Assembly: GCA_014529385.2 (NCBI GenBank)
Contig: CM043958.1
Coordinates: forward strand, 151,698,793 to 151,762,792
DNA: 64,000 bases
Reading direction: 5' to 3'
Source: Adiantum capillus-veneris
Taxonomy: Eukaryota; Streptophyta; Polypodiopsida; Polypodiales; Pteridaceae
A program made the translations under genes and the position numbers. The notes under the pieces were generated by a model. It worked only from the letters and a program-made list of their open reading frames with translations. It had not been told where the DNA came from and did no database searches. Below, piece after piece: positions 33,838 through 48,483 of this stretch (positions are counted from its first letter, which is position 1; every line of letters starts with the position of its first letter).

Positions 33838-34794
33838 TGTTGACCGCTGGGTCAACAACACAACATAACTCAAGTTTCGTACCAAAGTCTTATCTTTTGC
33901 AAGTTATGAAATGCTGCGGATTATGGCTATAAACGTCATTTGTAATGAGTAGTTATTCTAGTTTTAGAAGACGAGGTGCAATGGCACTTCCAGATTGTAA
34001 ATACAAAGCCATTTGACCCTTTCAACCCCATTTTTGGTTAAACCTAAGGTAGCCTTAGTATATAAGGTACCTAGGTCATTTTGTAAAGAAAGACTTTAAT
34101 CATAATCAAAACTTTAGCGCTGTCGTCTACTGTGTGTGAGAGAGGAAGAGAGTGAGCGTGAGCTTTATCCTCTCGCTACGCCCGGCTCGCTCAACACATT
34201 GGAGATCCGACTGCACCATTGTTGTAGGCTCGAGGAGAGCTACGCGACAACGCCAAGCATTCCACGTGAGATGAAGCGCACACGCCGACGTATCTACGAG
34301 CTATTTGTGGCCGTAAGTGTATCAAACGATGTCTGTTTTCTGCGTGCTAGTAGTCTATAGCATCGTGGCGACATAAGCTACACATAGGTACTCATAAATT
34401 TCAGTTTCGGGCACTTTCAAAATTCTGCTCTGTCATCCTACGCGTTTTCCGCAGATGGGTTTAGAGTGAGGGTTTTGAGTGTAGAAGCTTAGGGACAGGT
34501 GTATCCTAGTGAGGGGATGGTGTTCCTTAAGTTTCGTATGAATCTGGCATGATTAGGTGAGTTACCTTCCATATGTGTGTATGTGGCTAGGTGGTGTAGT
34601 TGAGAGCAGTGAGGTTCTTGATTGTGGTTTAGTTGGCCTTCCAGAGTGTTGTATGTGTAGGATGGTCTCAGCCTGACAAGCTACAGAGATTTCCTCTGTG
34701 TGCCTATCGTGTCATATGTGTCCTCGATTGACATTATGTTGATCTAGGTAGTGTTTGCATGCACTTCATGGGTGTGTGAGTCGCCCATCCAACA
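33838..34794 (+). repeat. 3' LTR of element B, opposite orientation (957 bp)
   Basis: It begins TGTTGACCGCTGGG and ends GCCCATCCAACA, followed by GTGTG (34795-34799). It is the inverted partner of 30944-31901. It contains a TATATAAG box at 34059-34066 and CATCCTACGCGT at 34434-34445, which equals a half-and-centre of the leader palindrome. Confidence 0.9.
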
Positions 34795-36250
34795 GTGTGC
34801 CATCTTGAGCTATCGATTTTTACCTTCAGTTCTTCTAGCTATCCATATGGCTTGACCGGGTCTCTTGAGCTATCCATTCTTACCAAATGTGTACTTGTTC
34901 TTGTTTTTACTATAAAAAGCGTTAAGATTTTAAGATCGTTAGTTTCTTTTACATGCTGTTACAAATTCTATAGTCTCAATTTCCCACATGGTCATATGGC
35001 TTGACCCGATGTGTTATCTTGAACTATAGTTTCTTGCCAAGACACGTCTAGCATACCTTGGGTCTATGTTCACATATACACAATGTCTTTATTTTGAATA
35101 TAGTCTCAATTGGTCACATGGTCATATGGCTTGACCAGGTGTGCCATTTTGAGCTATCGATTTTTACCTTCAGTTCTTCTAGCTATCCATATGGCTTGAC
35201 CGGGTCTCTTAAGCTATCCATTCTTACCAAATGTGTAGTTGTTCCTATTTTTACTATAAAAAGCATTAAATCTTTTAAGATCATTAGTTTCTTTTACATG
35301 TAGTTACAATTTCTATAGTCTCAAATTTCCCACATGGCCATATGGCTTGACCGGGTGTGTTATCTTGAGCTATAGTTTCTTGCCAAGATATGTCTAGCAT
35401 ACTTTGGGTCTATGTGTCACAAATACACAATGTCTTTATTTTGTATATAGTTACAAATATAGTCTCAATTTGTCACATGGTCATATGGTTTGATTGGATG
35501 TGCCATCTTGAGCTATTGATTTTTACCTTCAAATCTTCTACCTATCCATATGGCTTGACCGGGTCACTTGAGCTATTCATTCTTACCAAATGTGTAGTTG
35601 TGTTTGTTTTTACTATAAAAAGCGTTAAAGATTTTATGATCGTTAGTTTCTTTTACATGTAGTTACAAATTCTATAGTCTCAATTTCCCACATGGTCATA
35701 TGGCTTGACTGGGTGTGTTATCTTGAGCTATAGTTTCTTGCCAAGACACGTCTAGCATACCTTGGGTCTATGTGTCACACATACACAATGTCTTTATTTT
35801 GTATATAGTTACAAATATAGTCTCAATTTGTCACATGGTCATATGGCTTGACCAGGTGTGCCATCTTGAGCTATCGATTTTTACCTTCAGTTCTTCTAGC
35901 TATCCATCTGGCTTGATCGGGTCTCTTGAGCTATCCATTCTTACCAAATGTGTAGTTGTGCCCGTTTTTTCTATATAATTTGTTAAATATTTTAAGATCG
36001 TTACTTTCTTCTACATGTAGTTATATAGTCTCAATTTCCCACATGGTCATATGGCTTAATTGGGGGTGTTATAGCATACCTTGGGTCTATGTGTCACATA
36101 TACACAATGTCTTTATTTTGTATATAATTACAAATATAGTCTCAATTTGTCACATGGTCATATGGCTTGACCGGGTGTGTCACCTTGAGCTATCGATTTT
36201 CACCTTCAATTCTTCTAGCTTTCAAAGTGAAATATGGTATATCAATGTGT
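34795..36250 (+). repeat. Satellite-like array, about 355 bp higher-order units
   Basis: GCCATCTTGAGCTATCGATT-type blocks recur near 34799, 35144, 35503, 35861 and 36179, giving about four units of 320-360 bp. Each unit holds three related sub-units built round CATATGGCTTGACC followed by a TTGAGCTAT block. The last unit is shortened. Short frames in the array repeat with it and are not genes. Confidence 0.88.
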
Positions 36251-37005
36251 CACATTAGGTTAATGCAGGAGCCTTGATGTAATAGTTTGAAATAGAATCA
36301 AAAATATCAATGTAGCATCTCGTTCAGCAAATGAAGCATACCATATTCAAGAGATTGTAAAAGCTGGGTATCTTCTACAAGAAAAGAATAGAAAATCGTT
36401 TGAAGAATTGTATGCAGACTTAACCCACATGCACTTGGATGGCAATAAATGTCTGCGGCCATTGGTAGAGATGATGCCAGCCTTTTATTGAGTTAAACTC
36501 TTTTGCCTTGTAGCAAGATGTTAGCCATCAATAATGTAACTCTTTTGCCTTGTAGCTAATATTTTGCAAGAGCATTGGCTTAGTGATATTCTGTAGTAAT
36601 TTGGAAAACGCTCTCTATTGGAGCTTGTAAACCCTTTGTTTTATATGCTTAAATTATTTTATATGCTCGAGTCTCAAAGATTTTTATATGCTTCAATCCT
36701 TTTTTTTGGGTTATACTCAAAATTTTGAGTGGTAGGGTTGTATTAATAAAAAATCTACATTAAGTCTTAAGCCGTAGGTTTTCTTTCAAAGACTCAAAGA
36801 TTCCTTTCTTTTCAAGTTTTTTTGAAGTAGCAAAGATGGACATTGTGAGTGCAGATGTAGTTACAAATTATGTAGTTGTTTGCAAGTATTCTTGTTTATG
36901 AATGGGGCTTGTCTTTACAGATAAGCAGATTCGGGTATGGTCATTAAAGAGATTGTGATTAACCTCAATGAAGGGACATGACAAACAAACACGCTTGGTT
37001 TTGTT
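36251..37005. other. Unassigned, with inverted-partner repeat at 36.62-36.79 kb
   Basis: No gene seen. 36625-36790 (TTGGAGCTTGTAAACCC, TTTTATATGCTT and a GAGTGGTAGGGTTGTATT block) is the plus-strand partner of 32140-32330. TAACTCTTTTGCCTTGTAGC occurs twice near 36500 and 36540, a small direct duplication. Confidence 0.5.
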
Positions 37006-39752
37006 ATGGGGAGAGAGGGAGATACATATAGGGAGATTAGAGAAGAGATTGACTCTGGTGGTTTAGCTTCAAATGACTATAGATTTCTGGGAGGCTCCCG
37101 CATGTTACCAATAAGTGAAAAACAAGAGGAGATATGGAAGGTGACCATTGATGAGGTGACAATAGAGTACAAAATTGGTGTTGAATCCCCTACAAAGCAC
37201 CCTAGGGTAGCTTCTAGCGGTGCATCTAATGATGTGGATGGGAGATCCTCAACGTGTCAGGCAGAATCAAGTGAGACATGTCCCTTTAGTTCCTCACTCG
37301 ATGCTTCTATGTGGAAGAGAGAGAAGGAGAAGTTCGTATGAAGAGCATTCTTGCTACACGCTCCCAAGTCAAGAAGTGGGAACGAGATGTGAAGATTGCC
37401 AAATAGAAGTTTCAATTTAAAGGGCACTCTGATAGGTTTCCTCTAATGTCAAAGGATAAAGATGGGAGGGCTCTGTTTCAAATCTGGTGCAAAGAATGCA
37501 AGACCGCATATGAGCAGGGAGTTCCAGATACCATATACAATTTTATGAATTCACACTTAAAGACCATAAGTCACATGCAATCCATGGGGTCCATGAAGCA
37601 AAAAGGTCGCGAACTCCCACACTGCATGCCTAGAGGATCGGATTATTTCTAGAAACAAAGAGAAGGTGGTTGAGGCAATGGAGGAGGTCAATGCATTTGT
37701 AGAAGAGAGGAAATTAGAATTTGAATTGGTGCTTGAGACAATTGATGACTATAATTCCACCTCTAAATTCTTTATAAAGTGCAATGTTGATGGAAAATGG
37801 ATCCCCCTATTTCCAAAGACAGGGTCTATCAAACAATGCATGATAGAGCACACAAAGTCAAAGGTGCATATTCAGGCTAGTGCTCCAAGTTTTCACAAAG
37901 GGACAAACAAGGTTGGTCATCCAAGTAAGTTCCCGGTACCCAATGACCATCAGAAGCAGTTGACTGGATTTTTCAAACCAATCTCACGTAGATTGTATAA
38001 TTAACATTTTTATTAGTCTCATAGGTCTTTTGTTGACAAGCTTGATGAATGTGTGTTGTCCTTGCTAGTATGTTCCAGGAAGTCATCGAGTGCACCCAAA
38101 AGAAATGAAGGTGAAGGTATGCCATTCTAAGTACCTCTCTGTCTTTTTCTTGTACCACTTCTGAAGCAGTTTTTGATAGAAAAGATTTTTGTTGTTCTTT
38201 GTTTTCCTATTTTTCCAAATAGAAGAAAAGATATATTCAACACTATGTTGGGAATTTTGGCAAAAATCATTCACATTTGGAGGAAACACAATTGACCTAA
38301 AAGCATTTTTAGATGATAGTAGAGGGGGGGAAAATTGATTTTGTGAACCAAACACCATAGAAATGTTATATAAGGATCAATGCGTCATAGACATATCTAG
38401 AACTTTTTGTCACAAAAAGTGTAGCAAAGTAAGCATACTGGGAATGCCATTTGATGGGCTAATGTGTACAATTTGTGCCTCACATAGTCGAGGGCTTAGA
38501 GATACAGGTTTTGGCAGAAGACTCGATTACATGACTAACTTAGAAATTCTTGGCATAGCACGATCTAGGTGTATCCTAGTTCAAAGACTCAAGAAGCAAA
38601 TGTGGTTCACAAAAACCAAAGTTGCAGCATTAAGTGTAAGAGTCAGGAACCTTCATGATACTGTCTCCGAAGCTTTGGGAAGAGGAGATGTGAAAAAATT
38701 TTGCATGATATAATCAATGCACACAACCTCGGTTCTTTTGAGGGAAGCATTGTGGAGATTTATCATGGATATCTTGCAAAACATTGGAAGAGATCCCCGA
38801 GGCAAGAAATACTCTGACACAACAAAGAGTCTCTTTGAAGCTGTTAAATTGTGGGGAGGTATAAGAATGCACAACTTTCTCTCTTTGAACCTTGGGGGAC
38901 CTCATATTTCAACCACCATGAGGGCAACAAGGAAGTCCATATGTTATAAAACAGGGGTCAAGAAGGAATATTTCAACATGTGGCTGAGGTTTACAAGCAT
39001 CAAATGGGTAGAAACAACATCCTGATGGGCAGTGTTCCTATTATTATTGTTACTGTTATAAAGAGGATGGTCAGGTGGAATGCAAGGATGATGAACTTGT
39101 CGGCTTTTATGGAAGGAAACAAGAACACAATTGTGTACCAAATTTTGGTGGTGGTCATTGGTTCTGGTGAAGCTGGGTACAACAACGTTGTTGAGGCGTT
39201 CCACACTAATATATTGCTCTCTATGCATGGGTTCTTATTGCAAATCCACTTATTCATTGTCTACCAAAACTTGTCTTGGTGGTCCAGCTGACATGTAATC
39301 AATTTAATTCAAATTTCATCAAAGCGCAATGGGATGCAGTAGCATTGCTTTGGAATCGGCATCTTAAAAACATTGTAGGTCCTTTGATTGGTCATGCTTC
39401 AGATGGGGATGCTCGAAGGAGGAAACTCATGAGAGATGACTACACTTCTCAAGTGGATATTCAATTCTCTATTCCTTGGAAGGGGTGTCCATTAACAGCG
39501 AGCATAGATTATGATGGAAGTATCTTAGGATTGCATGACTCGGACTTCATTTATAATGGGAAAAAGTTGGTTAACCCTTTAGATAATGCTTCTAGAAGAC
39601 TTGTCCTTGGCAAGGATATCGCTACATTGAATCATGTTGCTCTTGTATATCAACATTTTAAGGTTGATGAGCATGGATTGCAAGAGGGTGATGTGGAGAG
39701 AAAGGGCAGTCAAAACTGGAGATCAGCCCAAAGATTGTTTGGCAGGACGTAA
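37006..39752 (+). pseudogene. Decayed DNA-transposon-like gene with zinc-finger segments
   Basis: A series of plus-strand frames reads as one broken protein. 37446-37652 has WCKECKTAYEQ...HLKTISH, and 37666-38004 has KCNVDGKW...CMIEHTKSKVH; both are C2H2/BED-like DNA-binding patterns. 38363-38713 has Cys pairs and LHDTVSEALGRGDV. 38717-39025 includes TKSLFEAVKLWGGIRMHNFL and GGPHISTTMR. 39276-39752 has GHASDGDARRRKLM, LHDSDFIYNGKKLVNPLD and SQNWRSAQRLF. The layout (fingers, then a conserved domain with Asp-rich boxes) fits a cut-and-paste transposase or domesticated relative; I cannot assign a superfamily. Stops and frameshifts separate each part. Confidence 0.5.
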
Positions 39753-40195
39753 GGTGCAAGGGCGTCTGAAGGATTTGCACATTTGAAGTCAATTTCAGCA
39801 AGAAAGAACACTAGGAACAGAAATGTATCTTTCAATAATAGCTTTATATATTGATATTTTTTTGTCTCCAACTCTCTCATTATTTGAGAGAGTGAAAGCT
39901 TCCAGCAAGGTTAGCATTCACAAGAGACTGCAAATAATTATCATGCCAAGCAATATGTCAGGCATACTTAAAAGAGGAAGTCTCTTTTATAAAAATAGTT
40001 TCCAGCTATCATCTACATATATGTCCTGCCTAAACACAAAGTTCATATTTTCCTTAGATCCACAAAGACTGGGCAATATCTCCTCTGTATTTTGATTAAA
40101 TTTTTGAAAACACCAAAAAAAATCCATCTCATGGAGAGACCCAGAGGATTAAGGTCAAAAAGTCATAATTCTTCAAAGGTCTATATAACTCCAAA

Positions 40196-40357
40196 TTTCT
40201 ATTCAACCCATTGCACTGACATAATGAAACTCATAAATGTGAATATATCAATCCTCAGCAAAAACAGCAATATAAATTTCTTTTCAACCCATTGCACTGA
40301 CATAATGAAACTCATAAATGTGAATATATCAATCCTCAGCAAAAACAGCAATTTTTT
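40196..40357. repeat. Tandem duplication, 81 bp units
   Basis: CAACCCATTGCACTGACATA starts at 40204 and again at 40285; the copies are nearly identical through the AATCCTCAGCAAAAACAGCAA block. Confidence 0.9.
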
Positions 40358-41223
40358 ATTATCACTGAATATCATTTTGCAATATTTACTCAAATTATGT
40401 AATAAAGCTTTCTCCTCAAGTAAGCGTTAACCACATAGGAGGCAGTGTAATATCCCATAACCAATTATTTTGTAGCAGTAGATATGGTGTAACCTCATTA
40501 ACATAGCATTTCTAAGTAGTGAAAAACACTTACCTGATTTCTTCTTCTGCATAAGCATGCCAGTGAGTTGTACAATGTAATTTGTCATATAGTTGAGTAT
40601 AAGAGTAGCTTTCATACATAGCCACCATGAGCAAGAAAGCAGTGTTATTCTACTTTTAACATAAAGCCAATAAATGACGAGTGTCAAGATAATCCCCTCA
40701 ATTATGTATTAATGAACAAACTCCACCAATCCCCATGTCACTAATCCCACAGGATTCATTGTATATGGGTAATTTTGTTGTGTGTGTAAGAGAGAGATAC
40801 AGAAAGAACAAGATGAATAACAGTACCTGATTGAGAAAAGAACGCAGTAAAACACCAAACAATAGGATACCTCCTAGGCTTGTGTACTAGTAACATAGCA
40901 CGAGGGAGCATCCTAGTATGTATTCTCCTCAAGGGCGAAATGTACAACATGCCGAGGACACATTGTGGCTGAAGGCGGTGTTTTTTTTGAAGTGTTGTGT
41001 ACTCATTTATCAGCAAAGCGATGTTAACAGTCTAGGATAGTGTGGTGATTCAGATACCCTAGTATATCAGGGGCGGGCAGTAGGACAATTATCAAGCATA
41101 GGTGGCTCCAAACATTAGCCAAAGATGGAGAAATCACCTCCCTTTTTGCTAAATACCAGGCATCACCTCCGCTCGTGCTGAATATCAAGCATCAAAACTG
41201 TGCGTAAAGCAGATAAAGAGAGA

Positions 41224-41287
<64 letters not shown>

Positions 41288-41540
41288 AAATATATGTATT
41301 AAGTGTATGAACTAAATAAGGGTATAAAGTATCTATTGACCGACTCCAGGTAGGTAGCACATGAATGAGCCAAAGGTTTGGTAGGTGCCACATGCCAGCT
41401 CGGTTGATTATAGATATACCCAAGATAGGTAATATCCTTCATGTATTGCCCCAGTTGGGAGGAGTCCCAAGAGGAGATTTATGAATGAAGACTCCCGGGA
41501 GAATGAGAAGAGAAGAATATCAAAAGGGCTAAAAAAAACA

Positions 41541-41708
41541 GAGCTTTTATAATATATCGTGTTTCATTCAATAAAAGACACTTGGAGTGCATTAATTGAT
41601 CCAGTCCCTAAATATACACCATGTGAGCATTTATATAATACATCGTGTTTTATTCAATAGGAGACAGGTGGAGTGTATTAATTGATCTAATCCTTAATTA
41701 TATGGCAA
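41541..41708. repeat. Tandem duplication, about 84 bp units
   Basis: GAGCTTTTATAATATATCGTG at 41541 and GAGCATTTATATAATACATC at 41625 start two diverged copies; a third start is visible at about 41710. Confidence 0.8.
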
Positions 41709-41959
41709 GTGAGCATTCAGAACTGACCTCTATGACCTAGCCTAACCGGTCAATACTCAAGATTATTAAGTATCCTACAATAGGATGTTTAATCCAATGT
41801 ACTCCAAATCACAAGGATGATCCCATCTTTTAATGCATAGGCATTTGTGAGCCAAGAAAATTGAATGGACTATCGAGCATAGATTAATCTAGGAGGCATC
41901 TAACTATAAAATATTAGGGTAGCTTCTTAGTTAGAAATTCTTACTCTGCACACGGTAGA

Positions 41960-41961
41960 TC

Positions 41962-42023
<62 letters not shown>

Positions 42024-42086
42024 TGTATGTATATATATGTATGTATGTATGTGATGTATCCATAGAAGAACACCATATAAGCATGC

Positions 42087-42118
<32 letters not shown>
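41960..42118. repeat. Compound (AT)n/(GTAT)n/(GT)n microsatellite
   Basis: Runs of AT, GTAT and GT units with short interruptions. The (GT)n part abuts the left end of the 42.1 kb direct repeat. Confidence 0.9.
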
Positions 42119-42119
<1 letters not shown>

Positions 42120-43943
42120 CTGTTTAAATCTTAACTAATAAGATATAATTGAATTTTCACATTCAAAATACAGCTGGCCAAGGAATAATGAACTGATATG
42201 TACAAAAATAACTCAGTATTACAATTATTTAGGTACAATGATTGTAGGAAAGAGATCCTCTTTCAGTAAGACTAGTAGTAAAAGAACTTCCCCGTTCCTC
42301 AGTGAGTATTTCATTACAGAAATGTTGCTTGCCAAAGAAAAGAAATCCATCCAAGATAACATAGAGTCCTTACCTGCATCCATCCAAACAAGACAACAAT
42401 TCAGTTAGCCTTGGATGTGTATTACAGGTATCAATGGACCATATCAGTTGTTATCCATGTCCATCTTATAGGATTTAATTACTTTAGACAAGCTAGGTTA
42501 TTTAGTAGTCTTTTTTTTTAATGATATATTTTACTTTTTAATGTGAGTGGTGAAGTCCATCAAGAGTCCAAACCATTTCAAGATCCATAGCTTGGTAGCT
42601 ATGCTTATGCCCAAAAATAGCAACCATATACTTACCTTCAGACTTAGTAATCCCATGGCATCATTGGTATCCCTTTATTCAAAGATAGGTCATGTCCGAC
42701 TTTTTCTAGCACATGGAATCCCAATTTTTTGAATCATAGCTTGGAAGCTATGCCAAAACTGAAAGCACCAACCATATACTTACCTTTATAATGCCAATGA
42801 TATCCACAAGTCATTATCCATTTTTATAACGCCAAGTTAACACAAGTAGTTTTTAACATATACCTTCCAATTCTGCACGTCATGCAATATGTCAAAAAAT
42901 GTAATTTAACGCCCTGCAATGGTTAAGAACAGAGCCCCACTCAATCAGTATGCGTACAAATGTCACCTATTATAACCAGTAGCGCACCACTTGTAGAGCC
43001 AACAATAACCAGAAGTTACAAACCAACGACGACTACTCGAGAAGGAGCCAGTACAACACCCGGTAGCAAGAAACAGTCCGAGCATGTGTTTGACAGTAAC
43101 TTAGGCCCATTCTATGCAAATGAGGCCTTTAGGCATATGTTAATCATGCCTAGTTTTTAACAAAAGTAGTTAATCGTATTTATAACAACAGTCTCCCAAT
43201 TGAAGCCAACCGTGCCACAGATCCATAACCAGGTACTTTACACAGTGATAAAGAGTATCAAGCTCCTCGGTTGCTACAAGGGCTAAGAGTACCCCTATTT
43301 TTTCTAAAAGAACCATTTATGCCAAGACTAGGAAATGTGAGAACGTGCAGTAATACAAAATTTACACAGTGCCTCGTTATTATAAAGGCCAAGAATAACC
43401 CCGTTTTTCTGAGGAAAACCAGTTATGCCAAGATTTAGGTAAAGCATGCAGACTGCAATTCCCTGCAGCGATTTTCTTAGAGAAATCCATTTACAAGATC
43501 AGATTGCAGTCTAAAGCCTTATTGCACATAGTTCCTTTCCAAAACAACAGCAAAAAAAAACCCTATCTCCCGATGTATACCAAAGCATTCCAGCTAATCA
43601 TTGCCTAAGAGGTGCCAACCACATACATTATGGAGAGCCGGCAGATCCGGAAAGCTTACCAAAGAAGCGGCATAACCAGCCCAAGGTCAGGAGCCCCTCC
43701 CATTTATACTACCATGATGTTATATCATACTATGTCAGCCCATAGTAGACGGGGGTGTATCATGCCCATAGTTACCATACCAAGCTAACACCATTCCTTC
43801 AAGTGTACAGTCAATAAGATAGGCTAGAAGAAACAGATGCTTTGTATGCACAAGCAGTCCTAAGGCTCAAAAAAATGTCCAAGTACAGTAGTCGAGATTA
43901 TGCAGCGGCTACTTTATGAGCCAATACCAAAATTATATGCAAG
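42118..43943 (-). repeat. Direct repeat 1 flanking the Penelope-like element
   Basis: About 1.83 kb nearly identical to 48484-50694 once the 379 bp insert of that copy is removed. Shared landmarks include GTTTAAATCTTAACTAATAA at the left edge, a 61-codon frame that is identical in both copies (42547-42732 and 48909-49094), and ATTATGCAGCGGCTACTTTATG at the right edge. Both copies are in the same orientation. Penelope-like elements often carry such pseudo-LTRs (established). No TG...CA ends or PBS are seen, so it is not an ordinary LTR. Confidence 0.85.
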
Positions 43944-46340
<2,397 letters not shown>

Positions 46341-46435
46341 CCTGCAAAATGAGGCAAATTGAATGCATGTACAGTAGGGGTTGTTTCTTGTCTAAGAAAA
46401 TCATTATTTAAAACTAATCCTTTTATAGGATGATG

Positions 46436-48238
46436 TTATTTCCATCCTATGGAGAATATTGTCAAGTAGTTTATGATTCCCAAAAATAAGTCAACGCACT
46501 CACAAAAAAGTTTTTTTGGTAAGATCCAATTGAGAAGGATATTGTGAAACAGACAGTGTATGTAGATAGCACCACAATTCGACTCTTCTTTGCTGAGAAC
46601 TCTTCTTTCACATGGGTTTGTCGAGACTTGCAATATATTTAAGGATTAGATTTCAGGGAAGTTTCTGATTGCAGGGAATCTGCCTCTCCCTCTTGTAAAG
46701 GTACGAGTTTTTCCTCGATTGACGAGGAACTAGGTGTAAAAAACGAGGTGAAAGAGTTGGGAGTAGCCCAAGAGTTAGCTCTTTTCAGAGTAGGAGAATC
46801 ATCATCTTCAATACAAGGTTAAAGCAGATTAGTGATGAATTTGACCCCTTTAAAGTTAGCATAAGTGGTGAGGTATAGACCGGGCTCATCTGCTTTAAGC
46901 TCTTTTAGAATATAATGAATAAGACCACGGAAGATATTAAAGGCAATTTGTGCAATCACAATCTGCTTAGCCTGTCCACCTAGGCCAGAGTAGATGAGGG
47001 ATAGATGAAAGTCAATTGGTTTCTCTAGGAATAACAGATCCAAATGGTTAAGGATAAACCATATTGCATGATCAAACCATATGATGCTTGACTCACAAGT
47101 AGCTTTGGGGTCAAGAAATCTACAAGCACATTTCACATAAAGGGTGGTAGATATTCTAGATGGACTCTGTGTAGAAATCTGGGTTACTTTTTGCAAATTC
47201 CACGCTACCTTTAGTACGTATGTACAATCCAGTATTTGAGGGGCATTTGGAGTGGTCGATGAGGTGAAGGTTAAAGGGTGCTTTAGTCAGTTCTCCTTAG
47301 TCTAAGAACTACCCACCTTTGAGAATCTTGAGTTTACAGTCTTCCACTATTGAGGCAGGGAGATTGGCCAAGTACACCCAGGTTTCACTAAAGAAAGGAG
47401 CCAGGAAGGCTTTGTTAGGCAGAGCCCAAAGTTGATGGTCAACTCCGAGAGATTCAATTTCTATTTGTCTTATTGGTAAGACAGGAAACACTTTAGAGAT
47501 TTTTGGTACCATCTCAAGGAGGTTAACATCATTGAGGGAGCAAAGATTATTTTGGAATTCTTTTACTGCTTCTAGTGTTGCACTATCTCAACAGAAAATG
47601 CCACCGGTTGGGGGGATGGAGGGGGTATTTGGGGTGCAGACAAACGAGTGGTTAAGTCCACATAGTTTTCTAAGGAAGTTTGACAGCTCAGCTCTAGATG
47701 AGGAGAACTAGGCAAGCTCTTGCTGATATTGTGAAGCAAGGACAGGAAGTTGGGCAATATATTGGGTCAACAAGTTAACACCTTCTAGGGGGTCTTTGTC
47801 CAATGTACCCAAAATTTTTACCCAGTCATTAAATGACAACATATGCAAGACAGAGAGTTTTTTATCCAAGACAAGAGCTGAATCATAAATAAGTTGTAAG
47901 GCATCCAAACTTGCTAATACATCTGAGGACAAAAGAGGATGCCACAGAGAGGGGCTCCGAGGTAATTTCCAATCCTTGAGATAAGGCAAGAGTCTGCAAA
48001 AACAGTGAGGTCAAATTTACTTTTTCTTGCCATAGTATGTAATACATAATTTGGCTTTCCTAGCAAGGAAAGGTCTAGTTCTAGTAGCCAAGGCATCCTT
48101 TGGTGTATGGTTTTTAATGTAAATCTTAATCTGATCAAGAATCTTTGCATGATTCTCAGGGTTGTGATTAGTACTCATGCGAGCTATCATTCTATAATGT
48201 GAGCAATCCTGAAACAGAGGTGACATAAAGATTAGCAA
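46436..48238 (-). pseudogene. Upstream ORF region of the Penelope-like element, unknown
   Basis: Broken frames of 60-125 codons on the same strand as RT: 48238-48017, 48150-47914 (ending with GNYLGAPLCGILFC), 47989-47708 (SPSLWHPLLSSDVLASLDAL), 47757-47572, 47512-47309 and 47196-46819 (IYSGLGGQAKQIVIAQIAFN). They look like one N-terminal protein with indels. No GIY-YIG, helicase or zinc finger is seen. Some endonuclease-less PLEs carry long upstream ORFs of unknown function, which this resembles. Confidence 0.4.
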
Positions 48239-48483
48239 AGTTTCTATATTGTAAAGTATACTTGGTCCTACAACCCTTCAACCAGTAAAGTCAGAGACTT
48301 GTAGCCGTGAGCAGGGAACCAGAAAAAGTGTCTAAAAGGAACCACCTAACACCAGTCTACCAATGAAGGATTTACGGAACTGTGGGTCCAATTTAGAGCT
48401 CCATTCCTAAGATAATTTCCTAGGCCAGCATCCCCGTTTCCTCCGAAAAGAAGAAACCTTATGTATAGGATGTGTGTGTAGTT

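Larger units (their letters stand above)
39753..42117. other. Gene-free region with small duplications and microsatellites
   Basis: No gene supported. It holds a tandem duplication of 81 bp at 40196-40357, an 84 bp tandem duplication at 41541-41708, (GA)n at 41226-41286, and a compound (AT)n, (GTAT)n, (GT)n tract at 41960-42118. Confidence 0.6.

Noticed and set aside
34795-36258. Several similar 70-100 codon frames in tandem
   Set aside because: They repeat because the satellite repeats; composition (Ile/Val/Ser/Leu with no motif) gives no sign of a protein.
42118-43943. Hammerhead ribozyme expected in Penelope pseudo-LTRs
   Set aside because: I looked by eye for a CTGANGA...GAAA core on both strands and found none. 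A covariance-model search would be decisive.
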